From contig JBFWMP010000032.1 of assembly GCA_050251575.1 (NCBI GenBank), positions 1 through 22,199 of the forward strand: a stretch of 22,199 bases of DNA. Direction: 5' to 3'. The notes below the pieces were generated by a model. That model saw nothing but the letters and a program-made list of their open reading frames with translations, was not told where the DNA came from and made no database searches. Both the position numbers and the translations under genes were made by a program. Positions 7,086-14,864 of the stretch are shown here, one piece after another (the stretch's first letter is position 1; the number at the start of each line of letters is the position of its first letter). The stretch is from X23 sp050251575 (GTDB taxonomy: Bacteria > Bacillota > Clostridia > SK-Y3).

Positions 7086-7289
7086 GAATAGTTTCCTTTC
7101 TATGAAGTATAGGATTATTCAATTTATAGTATTACAAAAATATGCTGAATTTATATGTTGAATAACAAAATCATTTTTTAGAATCTTTTTTCACATCTGG
7201 AATAGGAGGTGAAATTTCTTCCAAATATACTTTTAGTGAATGAAATAAAAAATTTATGTAAAAATATAATTTGGTAGGAGGTTGAAAAT
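7086..7289. promoter_or_regulatory. divergent promoter region between DUF421 and the spoVA-type operon
   Basis: An AT-rich 204-bp stretch without a gene that must contain promoters for both directions. On the plus strand TGAATGA (7237-7243) lies about 20 bp ahead of AATATAAT (7263-7270). This loosely resembles a forespore sigma-F/G promoter, which would fit a spoVA operon, but the match is weak. No sigma-A -35 box pairs well with TATAAT 7265-7270. Confidence 0.4.
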
Positions 7290-7496
7290 ATGACAACAGG
7301 ATCAAAAGTAAAACAAACATTGGCAAGTTTGAAGGGTGCACAAAGTACTCTCAGAATATATGCTGAACAGGCGCAGGATGAAAAAATTAAACAGGTATTT
7401 AGACAAGCTTTGGAAGATACAAATGTGATTGTAGAAGAAATAGAAGACAGAGTTAGGGAAATGGAATATGAAGAGCCTCAGTTCAAGGGATTCTAA
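7290..7496 (+). CDS. DUF1657 family protein, first gene of the spoVA-type operon
   Basis: A 68-residue helical protein: VKQTLASLKGAQSTLRIYAEQ, then EKIKQVFRQALEDTNVIVEEIEDRV. This is the DUF1657 pattern; these short proteins are typically encoded in spoVA-type spore operons. The role is unknown. The ribosome site GTAGGAGG is strong. It aligns by eye with the C-terminal domain of the next gene product and with the last gene of this operon, so the module occurs three times here. Confidence 0.88.
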   Translation: MTTGSKVKQTLASLKGAQSTLRIYAEQAQDEKIKQVFRQALEDTNVIVEEIEDRVREMEYEEPQFKGF

Positions 7497-7527
7497 TAGA
7501 TTTCAGGTTTAAGATAAGGAGAAGAGT

Positions 7528-8388
7528 ATGCAAACTTGGATTCAAATATTGTTAAAAACAGCAGGACTATTTATTTTATCGTTAATCATTACAAGAGGTC
7601 TCGGGAAAAGGCACCCAGCTAAGATGACACCATTTTTTTTTATAAACTATATCGTAATCGGTGTACTTGCTTCACTCACTTTAGCAGGGGTAATACAGAG
7701 TTTTACGATAGGTATGATTGCCCTTATTTCTTGGTCCGTTCTAGTGATAGCTTTAGATTTTTTGATGATGAAAAGCAAGTGGGTACATGATTGGGCAGAA
7801 GGAAAAGAAATGGTACTAATTAGGCATGGAAAGGTTATGGAAGAGAATCTTGCACAGGCAAGACTGACCGGTGAAGAGCTTTTAAGAGAACTGCGTTCTA
7901 AAAATATCTTTAACCTTGCAGATGTTGAATTTGCGGTGATGGAGGTAACCGGAGATATTAATGTTTTACCTAAATCAGATAAAAAACCGGTAACACCCTA
8001 TCACATGGGGAAAATGGTTGCACCACAAACAGAAACCCAAACTGTTATATTAGATGGAAACGTATTAGACGAGCCTCTTTCCAACTTAGGACTAAATCAG
8101 CAATGGCTCAATATGCAGCTTGAACAAATAGGAGTTTCTTTAGACAATGTTTTTATAGGACAAGTCGATGGATTTGGGGATTTGTATGTTGACCTTTTCG
8201 ATGACGCTATCCAAACTCCTAAACCTGCAGTAAAGCAGATGTTATATGCCAATATTCAAAAGACTCAAGCTGATCTTATGACATTTGCACTGGAAACCCA
8301 AAATAGAAAAGCAAAGGAAATGTATTCTCGAAACGCTGACAGACTAGAAGTAATATTAAAAAAATTAGAACCCTACTTATTACGTTAG
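7528..8388 (+). CDS. DUF421-DUF1657 fusion membrane protein (2Duf-like)
   Basis: A 286-residue protein. Residues 1-82 hold three predicted membrane helices with the DUF421-type GLGKRHPAKMTPFFFINYIVIG segment. Residues 90-225 are the cytoplasmic DUF421 domain (ARLTGEELLRELRSKNIF at 111-128, GDLYVDL at 217-223). Residues 232-284 (AVKQMLYANIQKTQADLM and onward) align with DUF1657: K-Q-x-L, T-Q/A-Q-x-x-L, KAKEMY and DRLEVILKKLEPYL positions match the flanking stand-alone DUF1657 proteins. This DUF421 plus DUF1657 architecture is that of 2Duf, a protein of spoVA2mob-type operons associated with higher spore heat resistance. Its location is probably the spore inner membrane (inference). The start is ATG 7528 with AAGGAGAAG upstream. 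Confidence 0.88.
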   Translation: MQTWIQILLKTAGLFILSLIITRGLGKRHPAKMTPFFFINYIVIGVLASLTLAGVIQSFTIGMIALISWSVLVIALDFLMMKSKWVHDWAEGKEMVLIRHGKVMEENLAQARLTGEELLRELRSKNIFNLADVEFAVMEVTGDINVLPKSDKKPVTPYHMGKMVAPQTETQTVILDGNVLDEPLSNLGLNQQWLNMQLEQIGVSLDNVFIGQVDGFGDLYVDLFDDAIQTPKPAVKQMLYANIQKTQADLMTFALETQNRKAKEMYSRNADRLEVILKKLEPYLLR

Positions 8389-8399
8389 AAGGTGATTGA

Positions 8400-8879
8400 A
8401 TGTCTAGTAAGAAGAAAAAAAAACTTACCCCTACACAACAGCAGTATCAAGCATTTGCTAAAAATATAGAGCCTAAAAGACCTGTCGTTGCCAATTGCAT
8501 CAAAGCTTTTTTTGTTGGGGGCATCATTTGTACATTTGGTCAGATATTACAGGAAATATTTATAACTTATTTTAACTTTACGGAAGAAACAGCAGGGAAT
8601 CCTACATCGGCTGTACTTATCATCATCTCTGTACTGCTGACAGGGCTAGGGGTTTACGATCATATTGCACAGTGGGCCGGGGCAGGAACAGCAGTGCCGG
8701 TTACCGGATTTGCTAATACTATGGCATCAGCTGCGATTGAACATCGAAGTGAGGGTTATGTATTGGGTGTTGGCGGAAATATGTTTAAACTGTCAGGGTC
8801 AGTCATTGTATATGGTGTTTTCTCTGCTTTTGTTGTTGCCCTTGTGAAGATTACAATTAATGCATTGGGGGGAATATAA
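8400..8879 (+). CDS. spoVAC: stage V sporulation protein AC
   Basis: A 159-residue membrane protein. After a basic N-terminus (SSKKKKKLTPTQQQYQAF) come VANCIKAFFVGGIICTFGQ and several hydrophobic segments, with GLGVYDHIAQWAGAGTAVPVTGFANTMASAA in the middle, diagnostic of SpoVAC. In B. subtilis SpoVAC behaves as a mechanosensitive channel in the spore inner membrane needed for dipicolinic acid uptake and release. Length is close to the usual 150. It begins 11 bp after the fusion gene with AAGGTGATT as its ribosome site, and its stop directly abuts the spoVAD ATG. Confidence 0.95.
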   Translation: MSSKKKKKLTPTQQQYQAFAKNIEPKRPVVANCIKAFFVGGIICTFGQILQEIFITYFNFTEETAGNPTSAVLIIISVLLTGLGVYDHIAQWAGAGTAVPVTGFANTMASAAIEHRSEGYVLGVGGNMFKLSGSVIVYGVFSAFVVALVKITINALGGI

Positions 8880-9881
8880 ATGCAAAAGGGGCACCAGACC
8901 TGGGTCTTTGAATCAAAGCCTGTTATTGCCGCTTCAGCTGCTGTAGGAGGTCCTTTTGAAGCAAAAGGGAACCTTGCGAAGGATTTTGACATTCTTCACG
9001 ATGATGTATGGTTAGGACAGGACAGTTTTGAAAAGGCAGAAAAGAAATTCCTGGAGCAGGCTATAGAAACTGCAATTAAAAAAGCAGGAATAAAAAAAGA
9101 GGATATTCAGTTTCTGCTAAGTGGTGATCTTATAAATCAAATTATATCCAGCAGCTTTGCGGCACGTACTATAGGAGCACCATATCTAGGATTATTCGGA
9201 GCTTGTTCCAGCTCGATGGAAGGGTTGGCATTAGCATCGCTAATTGTTGATTCCGGATTTGGTGACAAGGTAGTGGCATCAACGTCCAGTCATAATGGGG
9301 CAACCGAAAAGCAGTTCAGGTATCCCACAGAATATGGCGGGCAAAAGCCACCCACGGCGCAATGGACTGTAACGGGAGCCGGAGCTGCAGTAATTATTCG
9401 GGATGGAGATGGTCCGAGAGTGACCTCGGCAACTATCGGAAGAGTCATTGACATGGGATTATCCGATCCATTTAATATGGGCGCTGCAATGGCACCTGCA
9501 GCTGTCGATACCATAGAAACTCATTTTAGAGAATTAGATATTGAACCTGATTATTATGATCTTATTGCCACAGGTGATTTAGGGAGAGTAGGTCATCAGA
9601 TTGCAACCGAGCTATTAACAGAACATGGACTTAAGATTCCAAGTGAAATTATGACGGATTGCGGGCTCTTAATTTACAAAGATAGTCAACCTGTTATGGC
9701 AGGTGGAAGTGGTTGCGGGTGTGCAGCAACTGTAACATACGGACACCTCCTAAATAGGATACGGAAGGGTGAATTAAAAAGGATATTAGTTATTGCAACA
9801 GGAGCTTTAATGTCGCCGCTTTCATACCAGCAAAAAGAGAGTATACCATGTATTGCACATGCAGTATCCATAGAAGGATAG
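8880..9881 (+). CDS. spoVAD: stage V sporulation protein AD
   Basis: A 333-residue thiolase-fold protein. It opens QTWVFESKPVIAASAAVGGP, carries LFGACSSSMEGLALAS around Cys109 at the place of the thiolase nucleophile, and ends PCIAHAVSIE, all typical of SpoVAD (about 338 residues). SpoVAD binds dipicolinic acid and works with SpoVAC and SpoVAE in moving calcium-dipicolinate into the forespore and out at germination. Its ATG directly follows the spoVAC stop, with GGGGGGAAT inside the end of spoVAC as the ribosome site, so translation is coupled. Confidence 0.96.
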   Translation: MQKGHQTWVFESKPVIAASAAVGGPFEAKGNLAKDFDILHDDVWLGQDSFEKAEKKFLEQAIETAIKKAGIKKEDIQFLLSGDLINQIISSSFAARTIGAPYLGLFGACSSSMEGLALASLIVDSGFGDKVVASTSSHNGATEKQFRYPTEYGGQKPPTAQWTVTGAGAAVIIRDGDGPRVTSATIGRVIDMGLSDPFNMGAAMAPAAVDTIETHFRELDIEPDYYDLIATGDLGRVGHQIATELLTEHGLKIPSEIMTDCGLLIYKDSQPVMAGGSGCGCAATVTYGHLLNRIRKGELKRILVIATGALMSPLSYQQKESIPCIAHAVSIEG

Positions 9882-9896
9882 AAAGAGGGCGAGTAA

Positions 9897-10253
9897 ATGG
9901 TTATGAAAATCGTTTGGGCATTTATTATAGGTGGAGGTATTTGTGTAGTAGGACAGATTCTAATGGATGTATTCAAACTTACTCCTGCACATATGACATG
10001 CACCCTTGTAGCTCTTGGTGCAATCTTGGGAGGACTAGGACTATATGAGCCCCTTATAAAGTTTGCAGGTGCAGGAGCAACAGTTCCTATAAGCAGCTTT
10101 GGGAATGCTCTCTTAAAAGGTGCTATGGCAGAAGCAAAAAACAGCGGTGTTATTGGAGTGCTAACCGGAATTTTTGAAGTTACCAGTGCAGGTATATCAG
10201 CAGCTATTATATTTGCTTTTATTAGCTCACTTCTATTCAGACCAAAAGGATAA
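9897..10253 (+). CDS. spoVAE: stage V sporulation protein AE (SpoVAEb type)
   Basis: A 118-residue membrane protein with three to four hydrophobic segments. The stretch KFAGAGATVPISSFGNALLKGAMAEA and the C-terminal SSLLFRPKG are characteristic of SpoVAE(b), and the central motif resembles the GAGTAVPVTGFANTMASAA segment of SpoVAC. It belongs to the dipicolinic acid channel set. The gene starts 15 bp after spoVAD with GAGGGCGAG upstream. The second Met (9903) is an alternative start. Confidence 0.93.
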   Translation: MVMKIVWAFIIGGGICVVGQILMDVFKLTPAHMTCTLVALGAILGGLGLYEPLIKFAGAGATVPISSFGNALLKGAMAEAKNSGVIGVLTGIFEVTSAGISAAIIFAFISSLLFRPKG

Positions 10254-10326
10254 GCAGAGTAGGGTAACCTCTTTTTATATAGTTTATCCAATATTATATA
10301 ACTTTGCTTTGAGGGGAGGTGAAATA

Positions 10327-10530
10327 ATGACAGTAGGAACACAAATGCAGCAAGCTATTGCAGGAGTTCAGAGTGCAGCAGCTAGTGTGAAGACATTTTC
10401 GTTGGAGACAGAAGATCAAGATGTAAAACAGGAATTTCAGCAAATGGCACAGACATTGGACGGGATTCTACAGACATTAAAAAACAGACAAAATTATATA
10501 GTTCAACAAGAGCCGACTTACAGACCATAG
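10327..10530 (+). CDS. DUF1657 family protein, last gene of the spoVA-type operon
   Basis: A 67-residue helical protein (MQQAIAGVQSAAASVKTFSL, then VKQEFQQMAQTLDGILQTLKNR) of the DUF1657 pattern and a paralogue of the product of 7290-7496. The ribosome site GGGGAGGTG lies 6 bp before ATG 10327. An in-frame start further upstream would overlap spoVAE and has no such site. It closes the operon, with a hairpin 11 bp later. Confidence 0.87.
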   Translation: MTVGTQMQQAIAGVQSAAASVKTFSLETEDQDVKQEFQQMAQTLDGILQTLKNRQNYIVQQEPTYRP

Positions 10531-10540
10531 TATTACTTGA

Positions 10541-10569
10541 AAAGCTGAAAGGTAGACACTTTCAGCTTT
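10541..10569 (+). terminator. hairpin terminator of the spoVA-type operon
   Basis: AAAGCTGAAAG (10541-10551) and CTTTCAGCTTT (10559-10569) form a perfect 11-bp stem with a 7-nt loop. The U-tract after it is short (TTTAATAA), so termination may be partial. Confidence 0.6.
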
Positions 10570-10634
10570 AATAACTATATAAACTTTATCGATGTAAATC
10601 AATGAGGCTATATGAGAGGGTGAAAATAACGGGC

Positions 10635-11216
10635 ATGGAGTTATCACCAAAGTTTTATCACTGGCTTGTGAGACCGAAGTGGTTTTCAAAAAAGTATATC
10701 AGCACTCACCTTAATTCTAATTATTGCTTCAAGCACAAATATGTTTTGGATTTTGGATGCGGGATTGGCACAAACTGTACAAATTTCACACCAAATCACT
10801 ATCTAGGGGTAGACTGTGATTTGAAAAGAGTAAGTTATGCCCGCGATAGGCATCCGGCGCATCACTTTGAGGCTATCGAAGGGGCTCATTTGCCTGTCTC
10901 AGATGGAGTAGTAGATTATGTAGTTATTATCTCTGTTATACATCATATTTCAAGATGGGAGATTGTTGAATATCTTAGTGAATTCAAGCGGGTTCTGAAG
11001 CCAGGTGGGAAAGTCATCATGATGGAGCCGTGTATTTCTGAAAATTCAAGTTTAAGAAACAGATTTATGTGTTTGATTGATAGAGGAAAGTATATCAGAA
11101 GTCAGAAAGAGTATATGGCTCTGTTTGATCAACACTGTTTCAAAACAAAAGCTGTAGAGAGGTATAATCAATTAGTCGTATATAAAAAAATTATTATCGA
11201 AGCTAGTCCTATTTGA
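10635..11216 (+). CDS. class I SAM-dependent methyltransferase
   Basis: A 193-residue Methyltransf_11-type enzyme. Motif I is VLDFGCGIGTN (37-47), the acidic residue after beta-2 is in LGVDCD (57-62), and LKPGGKVIMMEP (121-132) is the post-motif loop. The substrate cannot be told; the architecture fits small-molecule or quinone/lipid methyltransferases. ATG 10635 is preferred because GAGAGGGTG lies upstream, at a rather long spacing of 11-14 nt. ATG 10602 would add 11 residues but lacks a ribosome site. It is probably independent of the spoVA-type operon because a hairpin separates them. Confidence 0.82.
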   Translation: MELSPKFYHWLVRPKWFSKKYISTHLNSNYCFKHKYVLDFGCGIGTNCTNFTPNHYLGVDCDLKRVSYARDRHPAHHFEAIEGAHLPVSDGVVDYVVIISVIHHISRWEIVEYLSEFKRVLKPGGKVIMMEPCISENSSLRNRFMCLIDRGKYIRSQKEYMALFDQHCFKTKAVERYNQLVVYKKIIIEASPI

Positions 11217-11294
11217 AATAACTGTATGTTCTTCGGTAAGCTGCTAATTGACTCAAGTAGGCAGGATGAAGCAAATTTAAGACTTGTCAATGAT

Positions 11295-11330
11295 GAGGGA
11301 ATGTTGTTTAGATACGCATTCTCTTTTTAT
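11295..11330 (+). terminator. terminator after the methyltransferase gene
   Basis: GAGGGAATG (11295-11303) pairs with CATTCTCTT (11317-11325), including G-U pairs, followed by TTTTATATAT. Confidence 0.55.
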
Positions 11331-11402
11331 ATATCTTGGCACACAAATTATTCTTTAGACGTCCTGGATTTCCTATAACACTTAAACTCTTTCTGAAAAA
11401 AA

Positions 11403-11453
11403 TGCAAAGAAATCTTTACACTTTTTTGTAAAAAAAGGTGATAAAATTATAAT
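11403..11453 (+). promoter_or_regulatory. promoter with upstream palindrome, ahead of the exported protein gene
   Basis: TGCAAAG-AAAT-CTTTACA (11403-11420) is a palindrome with one mismatch, followed by TTGTAA (11426-11431), a 16-bp spacer and TATAAT (11448-11453). The palindrome and the -35 region are almost the same as at 14810-14839, which suggests one shared regulator for both transcripts. Confidence 0.65.
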
Positions 11454-11463
11454 AAAGTTTAAT

Positions 11464-11535
11464 ATGGAAGAAGACCATGGCATTTTTGGTTACTATTCTG
11501 TACTTGAATACGACGGTAGAGAGATTTTAGGGTAA
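11464..11535 (+). CDS. possible 23-residue leader peptide
   Basis: ATG 11464 opens a 23-codon frame (MEEDHGIFGYYSVLEYDGRE, then ILG) that ends with TAA at 11533-11535, inside the ribosome binding site of the exported protein gene. There is no Shine-Dalgarno sequence, and the predicted transcription start (about 11460) would leave a leader of only a few bases, so translation would have to be essentially leaderless. It could be chance. Confidence 0.25.
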   Translation: MEEDHGIFGYYSVLEYDGREILG

Positions 11536-11545
11536 GGTGATTCAT

Positions 11546-12997
11546 ATGAAAAAAAAGGTGATTTTATTATTTGTTTGTTTAATGATTGTATTTAGTGTTT
11601 TTTCCAATTATGCTATTACCCAGCAGAAAGCTGAGAAGCAGACTTATGAGAATACAGGTGATTGGGTAGAGGGTGAATCGGCAGATGAGGGAAAGATTGT
11701 AACCGACACGGCGCATGACCAGCAGCTTTATGACCATACAATAGATTCCGAGTTATTGTATTTTATGAATGGAGATATCGATTTTTTAACCATGAAGGGA
11801 ATGGGGCAGCCATCAGAAGATAAAGAGTACTATATAAATACAGATTATTCGGGGTTTGATGTTAGATTTTATGTGTCAGATGATCAATATCACATTAATA
11901 GAATAACTCTTATAAGAAATTTTGATGAAGAATTAAGTATGAAATCTGAACAAAAGAGTTTTATGGGTCTTTATATTGGCATGCCTATGGAATTGGCAAA
12001 GGATTGTTTGCATAATGAATCAGAAGAACTACTAGTAGAATATTCTGATTATCAGGGCAATGGTGTGGTTTATCAAATAGATGTCTATCATCAGAATGAA
12101 GTATCCAAAAGGATAAACAGTGAAGATTTTTACTTTAAGTTTTTTGGATTGGACATAGAAAAGGAATATATTCATATAGGAAATAACAATGGAGCAAGAG
12201 AGACGCTCACAGTTGATAAGGCGAAGAGAACCTATGCATATCATATTGTTTTTGGCCCTGATGAATACCAAAAGATTTATACATATGATGAAAATAACTC
12301 TATTACCAGTATGGAAATAAGATATGATGATGGGGAATTTCTAGCTGTAGTACCCAGTCTGCTTGGAATACAGCTGGGAAGTAAAAAAGACGAAATAAGT
12401 AAGATGGTTGAAGCTGCAAATAAAACAATACATAGTCATAAGCCCTCTTCAATAATGGAAAGTCAATACAATGTAGAAGAATACACAATTATAGAAAATG
12501 CATCGAAAGTTGCTTATACAGCAGAAGTTTATACCGATAAGTCCACCAATACCGTAAGAAAAGTAAAAGGATATTTCAGTCCTAAAACTAAAATAAGCCA
12601 TGATGATTTATTAGATTTATTAGGGAAAAAGCTTGATGGAAGGATGGGGAATTTAAAAGGTACAGGCGTTGAACAATGGGTCATAAATTATGTTATTGAT
12701 GATGATGATATTATAAAATCTATTACATTATTTCCAACGCAGCAAAGTATTTTTATTGACCAGGTTCCATCTTTGCTGGGTCTTGCGCCGCATATGTTTG
12801 AGATGAGCGTATACCGTACATTATCGATAAACGGATATGAACATATGGGAAGCGTAAATGACGGTACGGCATTTGGCTATATAGTAGCTGACACTAAAAG
12901 AAAAAAACTATACAAAGTTGTTGTAGAGTCACTGCATATAGGAGATATTTCAGCTTCAATTGTGGAGAGTATTTCAGTTTCTACTTTTAAACCTTAA
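11546..12997 (+). CDS. exported protein of unknown function
   Basis: A 483-residue protein I do not recognise. Residues 1-23 (MKKKVILLFVCLMIVFSVFS and on) form a signal peptide or signal anchor without a convincing lipobox. The rest is acidic, Tyr-rich and predicted soluble outside the cell. A motif recurs: FMGLYIGMPMELAKD, VVPSLLGIQLGSKKDEISKM and QVPSLLGLAPHMFEM, so there may be three repeats of one small domain. ATG 11546 has AAGGTGA upstream. The gene converges on the histidine kinase gene with only 21 bp between stops and no clear terminator. Its promoter shares a palindrome with the lipoprotein operon, suggesting co-regulation. Confidence 0.75.
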   Translation: MKKKVILLFVCLMIVFSVFSNYAITQQKAEKQTYENTGDWVEGESADEGKIVTDTAHDQQLYDHTIDSELLYFMNGDIDFLTMKGMGQPSEDKEYYINTDYSGFDVRFYVSDDQYHINRITLIRNFDEELSMKSEQKSFMGLYIGMPMELAKDCLHNESEELLVEYSDYQGNGVVYQIDVYHQNEVSKRINSEDFYFKFFGLDIEKEYIHIGNNNGARETLTVDKAKRTYAYHIVFGPDEYQKIYTYDENNSITSMEIRYDDGEFLAVVPSLLGIQLGSKKDEISKMVEAANKTIHSHKPSSIMESQYNVEEYTIIENASKVAYTAEVYTDKSTNTVRKVKGYFSPKTKISHDDLLDLLGKKLDGRMGNLKGTGVEQWVINYVIDDDDIIKSITLFPTQQSIFIDQVPSLLGLAPHMFEMSVYRTLSINGYEHMGSVNDGTAFGYIVADTKRKKLYKVVVESLHIGDISASIVESISVSTFKP

Positions 12998-13018
12998 TGG
13001 ATGTTATTTAAAAATATA

Positions 13019-14635
13019 TTATGTTTTGGAAATTTGAATGATAAACTCGGTTTCCACACCCTCAATACTGTTTACATGGATATTTCCGCCATGGAGCTTG
13101 ATGACTTCCTGTACCACTGACAGACCAATTCCTTTTCCGGTGGTGTTTTGAGTATGCGTGTTATTGATTCTATAGAATTTATTAAAGATACTGTCACTTT
13201 CTTTCTCGGGAATACCCACGCCATTATCCCAGACAGAGAGATATAGATGGTTTTTATCGCTGTAATAACGTATTTTAATTTTTCCCTCTTCATGCGTATA
13301 TTTATATGCGTTGGAAAGAAGGTTATCTATCGCTCGTTTGAACGATACAGGTTCAACCTTGAGCATGGTATGATATGTCTCTCTATCGTGAAGTAATTCT
13401 AGTTCTTTATTTGCATTTGCAAACATGGGTCGAATACCGGTATAAATCTCTTGAAGAAATTTACCGATTTTAATTTCAATAAAGTCTTTTGAAAGAATAG
13501 ACTCTTTAAAGCTGGTGAGTTCATATAAATCATCAACAATGCTGTTAATGGTATCGATATTACCGTAAATTAGTTTAAGATGGTCTTTTAATTCATTTGG
13601 GTTAATTACGTTATATTTTATAAGGTCTAGATTTGCTTTTACCATACACATAGGATTTTTCAGGTCATGAGCCAGACTTTCAAAAAGCTGTTCTCGTGTT
13701 CTAAGAAGATATTTTTCTCTTAGTTGAGACTGTTTGAATTTTTTGTATAAAATATAAGAAAGAGTGATTAATAATAAGGTGGCTAAGATTAATACCCCTA
13801 TTAACAGATTATAGGATTTTGGAATAAATTCAATATAGATAGCATTTCTATAAATCTCTTCCTTGGGTGCATGAGCAATGACTTTATCAAGAATAGATAA
13901 AAGCAGCACATTACTCTTGCTAACAGCCATTCTCTGGTCAATGACTTTAGAAAACTCTCCAACCATGCCAAGATTTTTGTAATTATATCGTTCATGATAG
14001 TAGTTATATACGGTACTCTCTAAAAATGTATAGTCTGCTCTGCCTCTGTCAATTAGTTTGAGGGTAGTGTGAATATCCTTTGTATTCATGATTGAAGCAC
14101 CGGGGAAAAGCCTTCTGATATAATCATTTTGCCAATAGGAGGTAGGAAAGGCGAGTGTGTGGTCTGCCAAGTCTTTTTCATTCAATATTATGCGCCCCTT
14201 GACATTGCCAATTACAACACAACTTAGCTCTAAATAGGGTTGGGTAAATAACACTTGCCTATTTCTTTTTTCTGTATAGGTGATGGCAGGAATGATATCT
14301 ATTTCATTATCTACCAGCTTTTTGTAGCAGCTGCTCCAGCTTAATGTTTTGTAACCTTCAACAGGCACAAATTTTACACCTAACAACTTAGAAGCATAAT
14401 GAAGGTATTCGATACCAAAACCTTTTGGGGTACCTGATGAATCAATATATTCGATGGGAGCATAGTCTGTCGTAACTCCATAGGTAAAAGTAGAACTGTT
14501 TTTTATAAAATCGGTTTCTTCTTCAGTGAGATTTAACTGCGCATATATTTCAGAAAGGTTGTTGTTTGCATAAGAAGATGTGGAAAGCGAAAAAAATAAT
14601 AATGTTATTAAAAATATTGTGACTACTGTTTTCAT
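13019..14635 (-). CDS. sensor histidine kinase with extracellular solute-binding domain
   Basis: A 538-residue protein. A signal sequence (1-23) precedes a family-3 solute-binding-protein-like domain (about 48-265: YAPIEYIDSSGTPKGFGIEYL, then DIIPAITYTEKR). A membrane helix (about 275-297) follows, then HisKA with SLAHDLKNPMCMVKANLD (phospho-acceptor His323) and an ATPase domain: N box DNLLSNAYKYT (437-447), G1 DNGVGIP (470-476), F box FNKFYR (484-489), G2 GKGIGLSV (500-507). It should sense a small extracellular ligand such as an amino acid and phosphorylate a response regulator. The only regulator in the window is at 17397, beyond two lipoprotein genes. ATG 14635 follows GGAGAG. The promoter region contains 22-bp repeats. 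Confidence 0.92.
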   Translation of the reverse strand: MKTVVTIFLITLLFFSLSTSSYANNNLSEIYAQLNLTEEETDFIKNSSTFTYGVTTDYAPIEYIDSSGTPKGFGIEYLHYASKLLGVKFVPVEGYKTLSWSSCYKKLVDNEIDIIPAITYTEKRNRQVLFTQPYLELSCVVIGNVKGRIILNEKDLADHTLAFPTSYWQNDYIRRLFPGASIMNTKDIHTTLKLIDRGRADYTFLESTVYNYYHERYNYKNLGMVGEFSKVIDQRMAVSKSNVLLLSILDKVIAHAPKEEIYRNAIYIEFIPKSYNLLIGVLILATLLLITLSYILYKKFKQSQLREKYLLRTREQLFESLAHDLKNPMCMVKANLDLIKYNVINPNELKDHLKLIYGNIDTINSIVDDLYELTSFKESILSKDFIEIKIGKFLQEIYTGIRPMFANANKELELLHDRETYHTMLKVEPVSFKRAIDNLLSNAYKYTHEEGKIKIRYYSDKNHLYLSVWDNGVGIPEKESDSIFNKFYRINNTHTQNTTGKGIGLSVVQEVIKLHGGNIHVNSIEGVETEFIIQISKT

Positions 14636-14688
14636 TTAAATCTCTCCATTAATAAATTGCTAACAATATGAACTTGAATATACAAGAT

Positions 14689-14734
14689 ATTATAGTACTG
14701 CAGTACTAATCGTATAGTCATATAGTACTAATTA
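14689..14734 (-). promoter_or_regulatory. histidine kinase promoter region with 22-bp tandem repeats
   Basis: On the minus strand a TATAAT box (complement of 14689-14694) overlaps the palindrome TAGTACTGCAGTACTA (14693-14708). Read on the plus strand, two 22-bp units (14691-14712 and 14713-14734) share TATAGT at their start and AGTACTAAT near their end (16 of 22 positions equal). A fading third unit starts at 14735. Two-turn direct repeats are typical of OmpR/PhoB-family binding. There is no good -35 box, which suggests activator dependence. Confidence 0.5.
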
Positions 14735-14809
14735 TATAGATATATAAAGTAAAATCAAGTGTTTTGAAGTAAAACTTAATAATTTTAGACTTATAAGGGT
14801 TGTTAGGAA

Positions 14810-14864
14810 ATGCAAAGAAATCTTTGCATTTTTTTGTCAGAAATTATGATAAAATAATTATAGT
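14810..14864 (+). promoter_or_regulatory. promoter with perfect palindrome ahead of the lipoprotein operon
   Basis: ATGCAAAG-AAAT-CTTTGCAT (14810-14829) is a perfect palindrome, followed by TTGTCA (14834-14839) and a TTATAG/TATAGT -10 (14858-14864, spacing 18-19 bp). It matches the arrangement at 11403-11453. A leader of about 100 nt follows and contains CAGCAA-AAAAGC-TTGCTG near 14920-14937, another hairpin. Confidence 0.6.

Noticed and set aside
9686..10342. Long minus-strand frame opposite spoVAD-spoVAE
   Set aside because: The plus-strand genes there are unmistakable SpoVA proteins with coupled starts; the antisense frame resembles no family.
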